Positions 37,166-51,064 are shown, counted from the stretch's first letter. The stretch is 64,000 bases of DNA from Cymbidium sinense (GCA_021442155.1 CM038214.1:312449001-312513000), one strand, 5' to 3'. Numbers and translations are program-made. The notes: generated by a model not told the origin, from the letters alone.

Positions 37166-38760
37166 CTTGAATATAGATGTGATTAGAAGTAGATCTAAAG
37201 AATGACCTAATCTGAACATAGTTATGATAGCTAAATAAAATGTCTTCAAGAGACTTTCCCTTGTCTATTAAAGATTTGAATACCCTAAACCATAACCCTA
37301 AATCATATTATAATACCATATATTATAGTATATTGTAGCATCTTATATTTGAGCATGTAGTGATGTATATTTGGATGTTATAAGATGTTTTGAAATGTTT
37401 TAGTATATTATGGTATTGTTCCCTATAGTCTATATTTATATAAATCATTAAAAAATTGATTTAATAAATCGGATGATGAAATTTGTTAAATTTGAAGTGG
37501 AATTAGGTTGTAGTACCAAAGCTACGCCATAGTCTAAAAGTAAGATTTTATGTTCAAAATAACTATTATATATTAGCATAGTATAGCATCATATATCATA
37601 ATATATTGTTCGCATATTTTAAATTATTTTAGTATTTACAATCATGTAGTCGATTACACTAGCATTATTTATAAAAATGTTGATTTAAACTTTAAAATGG
37701 TGGAATTTAGTCAAATTCATAATAGGTAGAGCATGGCATCATAATATATTATTTCAATTTAAAATATGTAATTGATACAACTAAAACATATAGGTTTTTA
37801 TTGTTTAGACTAATTTTATGATTTTTTATCTTAAGCAATCCCTTGTGATGTGATGCAATATAATATAATATAATTTGTTATATTGTATTAAAATATAAGA
37901 AGCCATAACATAGTGTAGTATCATGCATTATAACATACTATTGTGTATTACTACTGGTTATTTAGCATATTTTTGTTTGTTATAGTATGATCCAGTATAG
38001 TTTGTACTGGTATAATTCATAAAAATACTAATTTATAGGCTGAGATGATGGGATTTTTCCAAATTGAAGGTATGCTTTAGGGAACATCATTGGGGGTGTG
38101 CTATGGTGTGTCATTTAATCAAAAGAATGGAATTTTGCATCCAAAATAAATGTTCATTTTTCAACCAAATTTTATAAATTTCTTGGTTAAAGTGCTTAAT
38201 TTTAAGGTGTAATGTAAGATAATATATTATATGAAAGCATATTAAAATATAATGTACAAAACAATATAACTTCACATATATATGAATGTGGTGGTGTGTT
38301 ACTATTATTGTACATTTTAGTATGTTTTACTTTTGTTATAATACATTTGGTCAAAACTCACAAAAATGTTAATTTGAAGGTTGAGATGGAAGAATTTGGC
38401 CAAATTCACGGCACACAGCAAGAAGAAACACCAAAATTATGCTATTTTGTACCATTTCTAATAAAAACATAACAATTTTACATTCAAAATGAATATTATT
38501 CATATTTTAAGAAAAGTTTGTAATTTATTCTTTTTAAGTGATTTTAATGAGGTGTAATGTTAGATAATATATTGTATTATAGCAAATTATAATATAACAT
38601 AATATATTATAATATAGTATAGTGTGCTAATTCACACTATAATATGTTTAGCATGATATTGTTTAATTTGTTTGAGCTTGCACCATCATAAATCATAAAA
38701 TGTTGATGACAATGTTAAGATTATGTAATTTGAAGGAATACAATGTTAGGCTCTTAGTTG
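37166..38760. repeat. AT-rich 335-bp-unit module S4
   Basis: A complete five-unit copy. Unit words lie near 37446, 37673, 38022, 38364 and 38697. The right border into the element's 3' noncoding region (GGTGTGCATAAGAG) is the same as in S1 and S5. Confidence 0.75.
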
Positions 38761-40150
38761 AAGTATTAATGGTGTGCATAAGAGAAGAAATAAGATTTGA
38801 TGAGAATTCCATGTCAAGGACATGGAGGGAGATCCACTAGGGGATCACACGCATTGGACATGACATGTGTGGGGTCTATGTTGAGCAAGAAGAAAATGGG
38901 ATAAGGTTTAAATTTGATTTGATTATATGATTTATGGAAAGAAGATCCGCTAGGGATAAAAATCTATAATCCACCAGGGATTAAGATCGAATAGACTTTC
39001 AATTATTTTATTTTAATTGTTGTAGAGGCATATCTACTAGAGATATGGTCTCAAGTTCACTGGGGATCGGGTATATGAACCTTTCACTAGGGAAGCAAGT
39101 TCGAGTTATCATCTAGGGATTGGGATTTGAGTTTGATTTCATAGATTTGTTTGGGGATGTATCCATTGGGGATATAAGTTTGGTTGGATTCTTTGATTTA
39201 CACTACTAAGGGAGTTAGTTTAATTTGGTTCCACTAGGGAGGTTGATTTTAAATTTGATATGTTTGCTTGACTTGTTTATATATGATTTAGGGCTCCACT
39301 AGGGAGAAGGGTGTGATTTAAATCCACTAAGGAAAATCATATTAGGTTTAATTTAACTGAAGTGTATACACCTTGGGTGCGATGGACCCACCGAGAAGGG
39401 GCTATATCCTTGACCTACCTTAAGTTTACAAATCCAAAGGGATACCTATTTGCTATGGGGTAGCTAGCCAACCTAAGGGTTGCCTTCGTGCAACTTGTGC
39501 TAGGAAGAAGGTGTAGGACTTACATCTTCAAAGCAAGGAAAAACTAGGGACTGTTAGATGCACACCAATCAACTTGACCTAGGACCATACCGAGTGAATG
39601 CTACTGGGGACTTATGTTAACTCAAAAGTAGTAAAAATTAATTTTATATTAATTTCATGTGATTTGATATGGTTTATTTGGTTTAGTTAGTGAATGAAGG
39701 CTAATCTAAGAGAAAGCATAGCAGAATCACATCCTCTTAAAAGAAGCCAACAGAGGTAGCTTACCAGCCATGCAATAAGGCCTACCAAACTAACAAGGAG
39801 CTCATGTGCAAGTGGCATATGGAAGGAAATCATAGCATACTTACATCCTCCAAAGCAAGAAGCAGAAGAAGACAGGAAGGTAACACACCCCTAGAAAGCC
39901 ACTGTAGTGCATTGGGGCATTATCTCAACTCTGAGTAGTCTGAGATAAAAGATATGTTTTTATTTTGTATGTTTGTGTGTAGTTTATTTTTGTGTTGTGT
40001 TGATGAAGGATAAGACAACGCTCGAGTTCCTTACACCTACCCTAAACACATCATGGAGGATTTACAAACAAGAATACTTTCAACATGGAAGAGATTGAAT
40101 TTGAAATGGAATTTTCATTGATGATAATTGTTATCAAATGTGATTTATAA
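38761..40150 (-). repeat. R4 3' noncoding region
   Basis: The left part repeats phrases like CCGCTAGGGAT, CCACCAGGGAT and TCCATTGGGGAT. One GGGTGCGATGGACC unit lies near 39376. The sequence then jumps at about 39690 from TTTGGTTTAGTTAG to a segment that in R1 lies near 6080, skipping two tandem units. It continues to the pol end. No coding potential. Confidence 0.7.
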
Positions 40151-41330
40151 TATTTCTTTAAGAGAGCCTTGAAGCATATACTCTCCTTATGATTAATAAG
40201 ATATAGATCCTCCTTAGTAGGCCTTCTCTATGGAAAAATGGCCTTCCCAAATGGGTTCAAACTTGCCTCACATTTTACGATGGGCAACAATTAGTTTCTT
40301 TAGAACTAAAATAAGCTCTCCTACTTGAAAAGCTCTAGGATGGACCAACTTGTTGTGAGCTTGAATCATTTTACCTTTGTACAACTAGGTTTTGGCATGC
40401 CCAGTGCATCTCTCTCCTCCAAACCTTCAAGCTCTTCTAACCGCAACTTGGCACGCTCTATGTGATCTTGCTACCTGCTATCCTTAGTGATGGAGTTGGA
40501 CTTCTAATGGTAGAATTTTGGACCCATACACTAAGGAGAAAGGAGTAGATTGAGTTGGAGTTCTATATATGGTGTGATAGGCTGCTTCAACTAACTACTC
40601 ACCATTGCTTGTATTGTAGTGTCTTATTTAGTATTTGATGAGAGTTTTGTTAAAGTTGATCTAAGCCATTTTTTCCCGGGTAGTTAATGGTAGAATATCT
40701 CCAATCTATATTGTGTCTCTGGGAAAAGTTGTTGATCTCAGTGCTCTTGAATGCAGTACCATTATCAAATATAATTCATTGAAGCACTCTAAACCTATAT
40801 ACGATATGGTTCCTAAAAAATTGAAGCACATGCTGAGCTATGACCTCTCTGAGCGAAATCATCTTCACCCATTTGGAAAAGTAATCAATTGCTACTAAGA
40901 TGAACTGATGACCCTTGGAAGAAGGAGGATCACTAAGACCCACTATGTCAATTTCCCAACATTCGAATGGCCATGAGGCCCATGTAGGATGTAAAATGTT
41001 GGGTGGTTTGTAGACCACACCGTATTTGACATTGGCATCGCCATCTATATCCATGCAATCTTTGATCATCGGCGTCCGAGTATCTAGTCTCTTGATCTTT
41101 GCTTTCATCTTTGGACCAGATTAGTTAGCTCCATATAATCCCAAGCGTACCTTAGTCACGATCTTATAGGCTTCATGCTTGTCAAAATAATGTAACCATA
41201 TATGATCGAAAGACCACCAGTACAATACAATACACCATCCACAATAGCATAGGAAAGTGCTCTCTGCTTCATCTCATAGGCGTGGGACTTCTATTGAGGT
41301 AGTTTTCCTTTATTTAGGTAATCCATGAAT
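40150..41330 (-). pseudogene. Integrase remnant of R4
   Basis: 40776-41108 is open and gives HPTWASWPFECWEIDIVGLS, then FILVAIDYFSKWVKMISLRE and FFRNHIVYRF. An in-frame TGA precedes the segment with the second catalytic Asp, which is kept (FDNGTAFK). The C-terminal part (40230-40620) has several small deletions but still shows a GELILVL-like stretch. Confidence 0.85.
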
Positions 41331-41559
41331 GGTTACCTCCAATCTAACTCCTCATCTTTTTTGGCAATGGAAAGCTCACCTTCAAGAGAGTAGTTTTTGA
41401 TGAGTTCAATATCAATAAGGGATAAGACTTGTCTATTTTGGACCTTTATTGATGTGGACTCATCCTCTGGATATGCCAACTCCTTGGCAAGCTTGGCTAA
41501 AGCATACGCTACTACATTCTCTCCTTGAGGAATCTTATAACTTGTAACCTCTAGGATTT

Positions 41560-42499
41560 GGGCTAACAACTATATGGTGTATGCGTGGTAGTGATGGAGC
41601 TTGGGCATTATAACCTTATAGGACCCAGTGATTTGGTTGATAACTAGCTGAGAATTCCTGAAGATGTTGATATTCTGGATGCACAGAGTAATGGCTAACT
41701 CTAGACCGACAATCAGAGCCTCATATTCGGTTTAATTATTGGTGCAAGGATTGAATAGATGATATGAGAATCTCATCATATCGTAGTTTAAAGTTAAGAG
41801 AACTATTCCTACTCTTGCTTTTCTTGGAATAGTAGATTGTGGTTCTTCTGTTCTTTGAGAGAAAGCCATACCATAGAAGTACACCTCCCAGTGGTGAATG
41901 CTAGTATCCCTTAAGAACATGATTTGTTCATCAGGGAGATCCTCACTAAGTGGAGAGTCAGTAGGAAGTGGGTGTGCCACTAAAAAATCTGCTAGCGCTT
42001 GTCCTTTCACCACATGGAGGGGTTCCAAGGTAGTGTGAAACTGTGAGAGGATCATGGACTGTCGTGCCAACCATCTGGATAGCATTAGACATGTCATGAG
42101 ATATTGTAGTGGATTTATCCTAGAGATTAAGTTCACCTTATAGGAAAGCATGTAGTGCTGTAGCTTTTGAGATTCAAAGATTAAAGCTAGGGAATACTTC
42201 TCAATTGGTAGATAATTAACCTCAGCAGAGATTAGATGATAGCTGAGGTAGTAGAGTGCATTTTCCTTCCCCTCATCATTAGCTTGGACCAATAAAACAC
42301 CAAGTGAGTCATCTAATGTAGCAGTGAAAAGTATGAGTGGCTTGCTTGGGATAGGGGCTGCTAGAACCGGCGGTGTCATCAGGTAATGCTTGATGTCTTC
42401 GAAGGCATGCTCACACTTATCATCCCACTTGAACTTGGCATCCTTTTGACAAGTGCCGAGAATGGCTGACATCTTCCCGATAAGTTGGATATAAAGCAT
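41560..42499 (-). pseudogene. RT thumb, RNase H and second RNase H of R4
   Basis: A 255-codon open segment (41732-42499), the longest in the window. The RT thumb/tether is KDAKFKWDDKCEHAFEDIKH; RNase H is KPLILFTATLDDSLGVLLVQ, then EKYSLALIFESQKLQHYML; a linker (KGQALADFLVAHPLPTDSPL) follows; the second RNase H is HHWEVYFYGMAFSQR, then VGIVLLTLNYDMMRFSYHLF and NPCTNN. The catalytic YFDG Asp of the second RNase H is Tyr here (YFYG). This is the clearest support for dual RNase H architecture. Confidence 0.92.
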
Positions 42500-43480
42500 C
42501 TTAGATATGCCAACTGCCCTTGGAATGATCTGAGTTGAGTTAAACTTTAAGGGGGTGGCATTTCTAATATCGCCTTAATCTTCTCTGGATCGATTTCGAT
42601 TCCCTAGTGTCAGACAACAAACCAAAGGAATTTTCTTGAAGCTACTCTAAATGCACACATCAGGCTATTCATTTTGTGGTTAAATTATCTTAACTATTCA
42701 AAAACTACTCTGAAGTCAAAGAGATGGTCTTTCTTTTCTCTACTTTTCATAATAAGGTCATCAACATAGCCCTCAACTTGATGATGAATGAGTTCGTCAA
42801 AGATTCAAGTCATTGATCGCTAGAATGTAGCACCAACATTTTTAAGGCTGAAAGGCATGACCTTATAGCAATAGATTTTGGTCGGGGTTCTAAAAGTTGT
42901 GTTTCTTTCATCTTCAGGGGCCATCATTATTTAGTTATATCCAGATGAGCCATTCATGAAAGAGAAGACTGCATGAGATGATGCAATGTCCACCATCAAC
43001 TTCAAGATTGGTAGTGAAAATTTGTCTTTTGGACATGCCTTATTTAAATCCCTAAAATCAAAGCATATGTGAATTTTGTCCATTCTTTTCTTAATGGGAT
43101 GATTGGGTAAGGTATTTTTCTTTGGATGAAGCGATCATTAGTTTCTTGACTTAAAATGACCGTTGTTCTATGTCTAATCGCATGCATCTAGGAGCTTGCT
43201 TGATAGGGGTTAGCAGGCTCTATTGCTTTTGGACCGCTATGTCGAGCCGCCTAGCATCTCTTCATAACTCAATGCAAAGTTATACTTAAACTCAATCAAT
43301 AGCCTAACTCATTAGTTTTAATTTCATTCAACAAAGAACTGATGTTGGGCATGGATCTTCTTCAATTACTAAGTTGATTTTTGAGCTCGATGGTTGACTT
43401 GATCTCTTCTTCGAACTATGGTGGTGCACCTTTAACTTCAAAATCATCTGGATCATTTGAAGTTTCTAAGCACAACTCCT
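42500..43480 (-). pseudogene. Reverse transcriptase remnant of R4
   Basis: The catalytic YVDD is intact at 42757-42768. The DGSSGYN-like and LAPEDE-like blocks upstream are readable only across frameshifts, and the connection region (43180-43480) has several small deletions. Inactive. Confidence 0.82.
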
Positions 43481-44340
43481 CATATGAGTTAATGTGATTT
43501 GAGAAGAACTTATCAGATTCCAAATGATTAGTGATGACTAAGCAGTAATCATCATCATCGATTGGACCCACTATACCGAATCCTAGTCCCGGTCCTCATT
43601 GAGAGATTTTGCATTTGTTCTTCGACATTGTTTTGAAGTACTCTGACCTATACTTTGACCAAGTATGTGGGATTAACCCTTTCTTTGTTAAATTATGAAC
43701 ATAAGGTAAGTACAAATCAAAAGGTAATTCTATTAAATCTTTATATGAATAATCTCCAAGTTCTACATCAACTTCTTGACTTGAGGATGATGCTTTTAGA
43801 AAGAACCTATGAGTCTTCACACCTATGGATGACTTAGGGGCTTCCTTAGCTACCAAACTCTTAGCCTTTTGAGAGGAAAGTGGGGTTAGAGCTAAGATTC
43901 CCAACCGATGCCTAACTGTTTCACATATAAACTTGTATACACTTATGCTTTGCTTTGAGCCCGCTTCAACGCTAGCTCAAGTGTCACCTCCAAGGAATCT
44001 CAGAAGAGCTAGTTGGTGCTAACCATATAAGACTCATCCTATGAACTATATTCTAAGTCTAATAGCGTGTTTAGTAGGACATATCTTCTATTATGGCCAA
44101 TAAGGAGGTTTTCCACCGACCTCAACTAGCTTCTTCCTCTGCCTGGTGGAGGTCAGGTCATCCTACCCATATGTTCAAATGGAGAAATAACTATGGGTGG
44201 AATGTCATGCTCCACTTCCTCCTCCAAGTATATTTCTCCCTTTATTTTTTTTTTTTCATTTTCTTTTCTTTTCTTTTTCTTTTTTCTTTTATTTTTATTT
44301 TTTTTCTTTTTTTATTTTAAATTTTAAGCTTTGGCCAAAT
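43481..44340 (-). pseudogene. PR-RT spacer of R4
   Basis: 43596-43904 is open and acidic/Ser-rich (KASSSSQEVDVELGDYSYKD, then LPFDLYLPYVHNLTKKGLIP). The polypyrimidine tract at about 44228-44327 reads Lys-rich on the minus strand. The plus-strand Phe/Ser-rich frames at 44093-44436 are its complement. Confidence 0.65.
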
Positions 44341-44648
44341 GAGAATAGACTTGTTGATTTTGAGGGAGGTAGGTCGCATCCTCATATATGCCGACCTGAA
44401 CTAAATGGGTTGAGATCTCCTTTGACAAATAGATGATCCCACCTCTTACAAACTTCATACAATGATGTAGAGGATGGAATTATGTTGTTCATGTATCCAT
44501 GGTCTCCCAACCAAAGCTTGATCCAAGTCTATAATGTGAAACTTGACTTCGGTTTTCCAATCATCTATCTCCAAGGGAAACACTATGGAGCCCAAGTCCT
44601 GTTGACCTCACTTTTGGAGTGCAGATTCAATCTTCCCATCTTAAACAT
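44341..44648 (-). pseudogene. Protease C-terminal half of R4
   Basis: Shorter than in R1 because of small deletions. The WIHE-like and GGIVYYV-like residues are still recognisable on the minus strand. It stops at the same CTTCCCATCTTA border as the other copies, without the DTG active site. Confidence 0.68.
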
Positions 44649-47600
44649 AAAAGTCTTCTAGACACTAAGACTTCCCTAGTCATAAGACACTTCTAACAAT
44701 TATGTAAACACTTAACCTAAGCCTAAAGACTTAGAAGCATTAACCATAGGATTATGTTATGCCTTAGGGATTAGGATAATCCACCTACCATACAACCCAA
44801 ATCCAATCCATTTTCACCTTCTCAAACCAAACCTCAAGTTCCATTCAATCATCCAATTCAAATCCGAATCCAAACCCAAATTCCAAAACTAAATGATTGA
44901 AGCCCATAATCAAATCCAAAGTTGAAACCCTTCCTAAGCCATATGACCTATCCCAAGGACTTAGCTAAATCTTAATCCAAAATTAGATTTTTCATAATAA
45001 ATTTATATCTTCAATCATCTTCCTAAATATAAATCAAATCTGCATTCAAATGATTAAAACTAAATCAAACTAAATCAAATTAAATCAAAACCCTTTCTAG
45101 GCCATATGACCTATCCCTTGGACTTAGCCAAATCTTAATACAAATCAAGTCAAACTCAATTGATTTTCTCACAAATCAATCATATTTTCAATCATCTTCA
45201 CAAATTTAAATCTTCAAAACTAAACCAAACCAAATCAAAATCCAAACCTAAGCCACATGACCCAACTCTATGGACTTAAAATATTCCTTCATTCCAAAAC
45301 CCAAATTCAATTTATTTTCACATAAATCAATCATATCTTCAATCATATTCACAAATACAAATGAAATCTACAATGATCTAGCCAAACCAAAATCAATCCA
45401 AGTCAAACGCAACTTAACCCTTTTGACTTAAAATGTTCAAATGAACCAAAATCCTTTTGAACCCAAGTAAATTGCAATTAAATTTATATATCAATCCCAA
45501 ATCCATATATAAACTCAACTAAATCAAACTCAAAACAAAATCAATTCAACTAAACCCAATTGGTCCACTTGACCCAAAGTGGCCAATTTGACCTATTTGA
45601 GCCATGTTTTAATCCTACCCAAATTTAATTGAACCAAGACCATCAAAACCACCCATCATGATTGTTGATCACCCTAGGTTGATCAATTGTCACAAATTGG
45701 GACAAACCAAGTCAACTTGGTCATTTGACCAAGTCAACTTCTTAACCCGTATGAACCCAAACTAGCCAAATTTCAACCTGAGCCAAATCCCTTGAAACTA
45801 ATGATTCATACCAAATCAAAATCAATATTTGAATATGATTTGACCTTCAATTGAGTCAAACCAAACCCAATTAGCCCTCCCAACCCAAGTTGACCCAAAT
45901 TGATCTAAAAGACGAAATTAGGTCAAATAAAAGTATAAACCAAATTGATTGCAACCAATGGCTCAAGTTCATTCCAAATTGATTGTTGAACTTGACCATA
46001 GGCATGATTGGACCTAATTGAACCCAATTGACCTACTTAGCCCAAATTGACCTAAAGGTGCAAGTTGGCCTAAATCAAAAATAAATCCAAATTAATTGAA
46101 ACCAAAGCATACAATCATCTTCAATTGGTCAACTAAACCCAAACCAACACCCAACCCAAGAAAATTTGGCAAATTTTATTCAAATTGGTCAACTTAACCC
46201 ATTTGACACAAATGAATTCAAATGAGCCAAAATCAAATCTAAGGCAAACTAAACCAAAACATCCCGAATGATCATATGAACTTGACTAGTTCTTTGACCC
46301 AATTTGACCAATTGGTCAACTTGACTCAAACTAACCCAATTTGACCTAAATGAGTCAAATTGAGCCAAACCTAACCATATCAAATCCAATTGACTTGAAA
46401 TATGGGCTAACCCACTTTTGGCTTATTATGAATCTGCCCAAATCAAATCCAATACCAAATAATCATTCTACCCTTGGGTCAAGGGCATCACATAAGACAA
46501 ATCACCCCAAGTAAGTGGTCATTTCCATTCCTTGGACACTTGGTACTCTCCCAATGGTCCACATAGGCACCTAGGACACTGTCCAACCTGACCCAAGGGG
46601 TGGTTGGGTCGGTCATGACACATGGGAGGTGAAATCACCTCACACTCCCCATTGGAGCATTTGAAACTCATAGGACACCTATTATTTCTCGTTGGCTGCC
46701 ACCTCCACACCTTCAACTAACCAAGCTGAGCCAACTCACTTCCTCCCTACCTCCTAGGACTCCTTGAGATGGTCGGATGGCCACTAGAAGCCAAACTTGA
46801 TCCCACCATTCGATCAAGAAAAAGGGGGGTATACACCCCCTCATTTCCACTCAAACACACACAAAAATCATTCTTTAGAGCCCTAGCTACCCAAGATGAG
46901 CTGCTAGAGACATTCCCTAAGCTCCCAAACTTGTTCCTCGATCAGAAAATGCCATTCTTGTTTGTCCTGAAAAAGGACACTCCCATTTCTAGCCTAACTT
47001 CCCCATTTCTCCATCAAACTCAAATTAACTTTGCATGCACCTTCCCTAGGCCTCGTCGAGCAAGAACGAATCATCTCCCAAGCTTCCTGAGCCCCTAAGG
47101 TGGGACTTCAATCAAAGCCGAGCTCCAAATAATAAGTTTGTAGCCTTCCGAGCGAACTTCAAGGAATTGATCCAATTACTCATAGTTTCATCTCCACGTA
47201 AGCTGAGTGTAAGTTTTGTAAAATCCCATGGCCATAGAAAGCAACAGTAAAGATGCCAACCAATAGATTAGGTTTTACCTAAGCTTAATTAATCATTTTT
47301 AATGGCTAAAAATTCTAAAAATTGTAAAAACTCATAAAGAAATAAAAAAAGCAAAGAAATACTCATTTTAAAGGTATTTCATAAGAGAAATAATTAAAAA
47401 TGATCTTAACTTATTTTGAATAGTAATTAAGGTTTAGTTGAAAATTTATTAGCTTAATTACTCCTTAATTACTTGGGCTATTAATCCTAACATTTGTGGG
47501 TTAATTTAATGGGATGACCTCACCCCCCATTTTTCTTGGGATTTATTGCTCAACCAATTAGGAAAATTGACTAATTAAACCTTAACAACTCTTTTAAGTT

Positions 47601-48680
47601 AATTAATGAATTAATCTCATGAGCAATAACAAATGTTAATTAAGTTTATTAATTATTGTTCAACAAAGTGAACTAAGGAATAGGTTGGGACCCCTTTCCT
47701 TAAGTTAATTTTACCCTTTTTTAAAATGAAATTAATTAAGATTTAACTAATTAATTAAATCACTTAATCAAATTGAAATCATAATCACATCAGACCTAAT
47801 TAAATAAATCATGGGGTAGATCTTTAGGTGTTTAATAACCTAGTGGAGTTTAATGAAATGGTTAGTCCACATGTGTGGGAAAACCATAAGAGTAATTATT
47901 TAAGTCTCTTACTCTAATTAACTATTAATCATGACCCATTGCATTAGGCCCTTTTATTTCCTAAGATCATAAAGTTTAAATTCCATGCATATCATGTTGG
48001 CTCATAATTATTTAGTTAATTACTTTAAGGTGACATGTAAGGGTAATTAATTCATCTAATTAAGGGTTCAACTTAGCATAAAATCAACTTAATTACATTT
48101 TCTTTAATTAAATCAAATCACTAATGTGGGAATGAGTTTAAAACAACAAGTGATGATTTCTCTTCTCCTCTTTAAATCAAATCAAATCCAAAACTTAATT
48201 AATAAAGAAGCTTTGGTTTGTTTTAAATAATCTTATTTGATTTGATTGTCCTTAAGAACTATTTTGGTTGAATGCATGCTTATATTTGATTGTCGTCTTT
48301 CCAATCATGTTAAATATGGTATGTCATTTGAATCCATGCATCCATCTTTCAAAATCAGGTAAAATAAAATGGATTTCATTTATGTAAGAATGCATGTGTT
48401 GATTTAATTTAATATCAGTGTGGCTATTATCACTATTAAATCCAAATGTTTTTTTCAAAAGCTTATAAATTAATAATAATGTGTTATGATGCTAGTTATA
48501 AGTACATAAGAAATGCATGTGCTTATAGCTTAAGTGTATGAATGTTAGGTTTTCTTTCCTCTATTCATATGCTGATTTCTATAAGATTGAATGGAAATGG
48601 GTATATAGTCTAGAAATCTAGGGAGCACGAGACTTTAGCAAGCCCCAAGGAGGTCATTTGATTACCTCACTTCCCAGGTT
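44649..48680 (-). repeat. R4 LTR-like / 5' noncoding region
   Basis: Counterpart of 11081-15302 with the three ~170-bp units (about 44930-45400). A deletion of about 450 bp near 47170-47250 removes the segment with the GACGGTCGTGATT phrase. The AT-rich TTAATTAA part runs from about 47280 to the fusion with the GR-RBP tail at 48681. The plus-strand frame at 46769-47098 has no recognisable product. No gene found. Confidence 0.55.
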
Positions 48681-48748
48681 TGTTACTTGGTTGCTAAAAT
48701 CGAAAAGAAGAAATGTTGAATATGAATTTATTCTCTATTAAAAAAAAA
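48681..48748 (+). pseudogene. GR-RBP 3' UTR tail fused to R4
   Basis: TGTTACTTGGTTGCTAAAAT ... AAATGTTGAATATGAATTT plus an A-run: the last ~60 bp of the GR-RBP 3' UTR, directly behind the LTR-like end (GATTACCTCACTTCCC). It parallels 15303-15362, with a breakpoint about 10 bp further out. Confidence 0.8.
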
Positions 48749-51064
48749 TTGAAAAATCTAAAACCCTAAACAAAAACCTGAACCCTAAACATAAAACCTA
48801 AACCCTAAACCCTAACTCCTAAACCCTAAAAACCCTAAACCTTAAACTCTAAACCCTAAAACCTATAACCCTAAATCTTAAATCCTAAACCCAAAACACT
48901 AAATCCCAAAACCAAAAGCCTAAAGCCTAAAGCCTAAACCCTAAACCCTAAACCCTAAAAACCTAAAAACCTAAACCTAAACTAAATAAAAACTAAAAAT
49001 AAAATAAATAAATAAATAAAAGGCTAAACTTAAATAAAATAAAATAAAACCTAAACTAAAACCAACCTTTCCTAAACCTAACAAAATAAAAAATAAAAAA
49101 CTAAAATAAAATAAATAAAACCTAAACTAAAGTAAAAATAAAATAAACTAAAAAATAAACCTAAATAAAATAAAACTAAATGTAAAATAAAATAAAATAA
49201 ACATAAAATAAAATAAAATAAAACTAAATAATAACCAAACCTAAAATAAACCTAAAAATAAATAAAAATAAACCTAAATCCTAACTAAACCTAAACCTAA
49301 AATAAACATAATAAAATAAACTAAACTAAAATAAAACCTAAACCTAATTAAAATAAAATAAACTAAAAATAAACTTAAACCTAAACTAAAAAAACTTAAA
49401 AATAAACCTAAAATAAAAACTTAAAACATAAAACTAAAAATATAAAATAAAAACCTAAACCTAACCTAAAAATAAAAAATAAAACCTAAAGATAAAAAAG
49501 AAAATAAAAATAAAACTAAACAAAAATAAATAAGCATAAACCTAAACCTATACCTAAAAAATAAACTAAAATAAAAAACCTAAACTAAAATAAATAAACT
49601 AAATTAAATAATAATAAAAACAAACCTAAATAAAAATGAAAAATAAAATAAACTAAAATAAATAAAAAATAGTAAAAATACTTTAAACCTTATCCCCTAA
49701 ACCCTAAACCCTAAACCATAAACACTAAACCCTAAACCCTAACGCCAACCCTAATCCCTAAACCATAAACTCTAAACCCTAATATCCTAAACCCTAAACC
49801 CTAAATCCTAAATAGTAAAAATCCTAAACCCTAAAGCCTGAAGCCTAAACTCTAAACCCTAAATTAACCCTTAGCTAACCTTAAACCCTAAATCCAAAAA
49901 GCCATAAACCCTAATGCTTAAACACTAAACCCTAAACCCTAAACACTAAACTCTAACCCTAAACCCTAAACCCTAAACCCTAAACCCTAAAACCTTAAAC
50001 CCTAAAACCCCCTAAGCCCTAAACCCTAAACTCTAAAAACCTAAAAGCCTAAATTTAAACTAAATAGAAAAACTTGAACCTAAATAAAATAAAAACCTAA
50101 ACTAAAACAAAAACCTAAACCTAATAATAAAATAAAATAAACTAAAATAAAATAAATAAAAACCTAAACTAAATTCAAAAATAAAATAAATCCAAGAATA
50201 ATAAACCTAAATAAAATAAAAAATAAATAAAAAATAAAAATAAAATAAACCTAAAATAAAATAAAATAAAATAAAATAAAACTAAAAACCTAAACCTAAA
50301 AACAAAATTTAAATTAAACCTAATAAATAAAAAATATAAAATCTAAACTAAAAAGCCTAAAATTAAAAAAAATAAAATAAACCTAAACCTAAACTAAAAT
50401 AAACTAAACTAAAAAAATATAACCTTAACCTAAAGTTAAACTAAATGAAATAAAATAGGTAAAAAAACCCTAAACCTAAACTAAAAAATAAAACCTAAAA
50501 ATAAATCTAAAATAAAAACCTAAAACTTAAACTTAAAAATTTAAAATAAAAACCTAAACATAAACCTAAAAATAAAAAATAAAACCTAAACCTAAAAGAT
50601 AAAATAAAAATAAAACCCAACTAAAAAATAAACCTAATCATAAAAGTAAACTAAAATAAAACTAAAATAAATAAACTAAACTAAATAAAATAATAAACCT
50701 AAATAAAAAATAAAAAATAAAACCAAAATAAATACAAAATAAACTAAATAACCTAAACCTATCATCTAATTTAATTTAAAAAAACCATAAACCCTAAATC
50801 CTAAACCTTAAATCCTAAACCTTAAACCCTAAACCTTAAACCTACAACACTAAACCCTAAACCCTAAACCCTAAACCATAAAAATGTTAACCCTAAAACC
50901 CTAAACCCTAAACCCTAAATCCTAAACCCTAAACCCTAACCCTGAATGCTAAACCCTAACCCTGAACGCTAAACCCTAAACCCAAAACCCTAAACCTAAA
51001 CTTAAAATAACTAAATAAATTAAAAAATAAACCTATGAAACTTAGACCTATACCTAAACCCTAA
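48749..51064 (+). repeat. Telomere-like array T10
   Basis: Two canonical/A-rich cycles: canonical-like 48749-48960, A-rich to about 49680, canonical-like to about 50040 (perfect heptamers near 49960-49990), A-rich to about 50750, a weak landmark at 50751-50780, then canonical-like and the conserved pre-G flank (AAATAACTAAATAAATT). The doubled cycle suggests a T+G monomer that lost its G copy near 49690. Confidence 0.88.

Larger units (their letters stand above)
38761..48680 (-). mobile_element. Tat-lineage Ty3/gypsy remnant R4
   Basis: Third attached copy, same orientation and same protease truncation. It has private deletions: about 1.1 kb of 3' noncoding repeats is missing near 39690, and about 450 bp of the LTR-like region near 47200. 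It holds the longest open pol segment in the window (41732-42499). Its right end is fused to a GR-RBP tail as in R1. Confidence 0.85.

Noticed and set aside
41732..42499. A functional RNase H gene
   Set aside because: The 255-codon open segment is one part of a broken pol, has a Tyr in place of the second RNase H catalytic Asp, and lacks upstream and downstream pol domains in frame.
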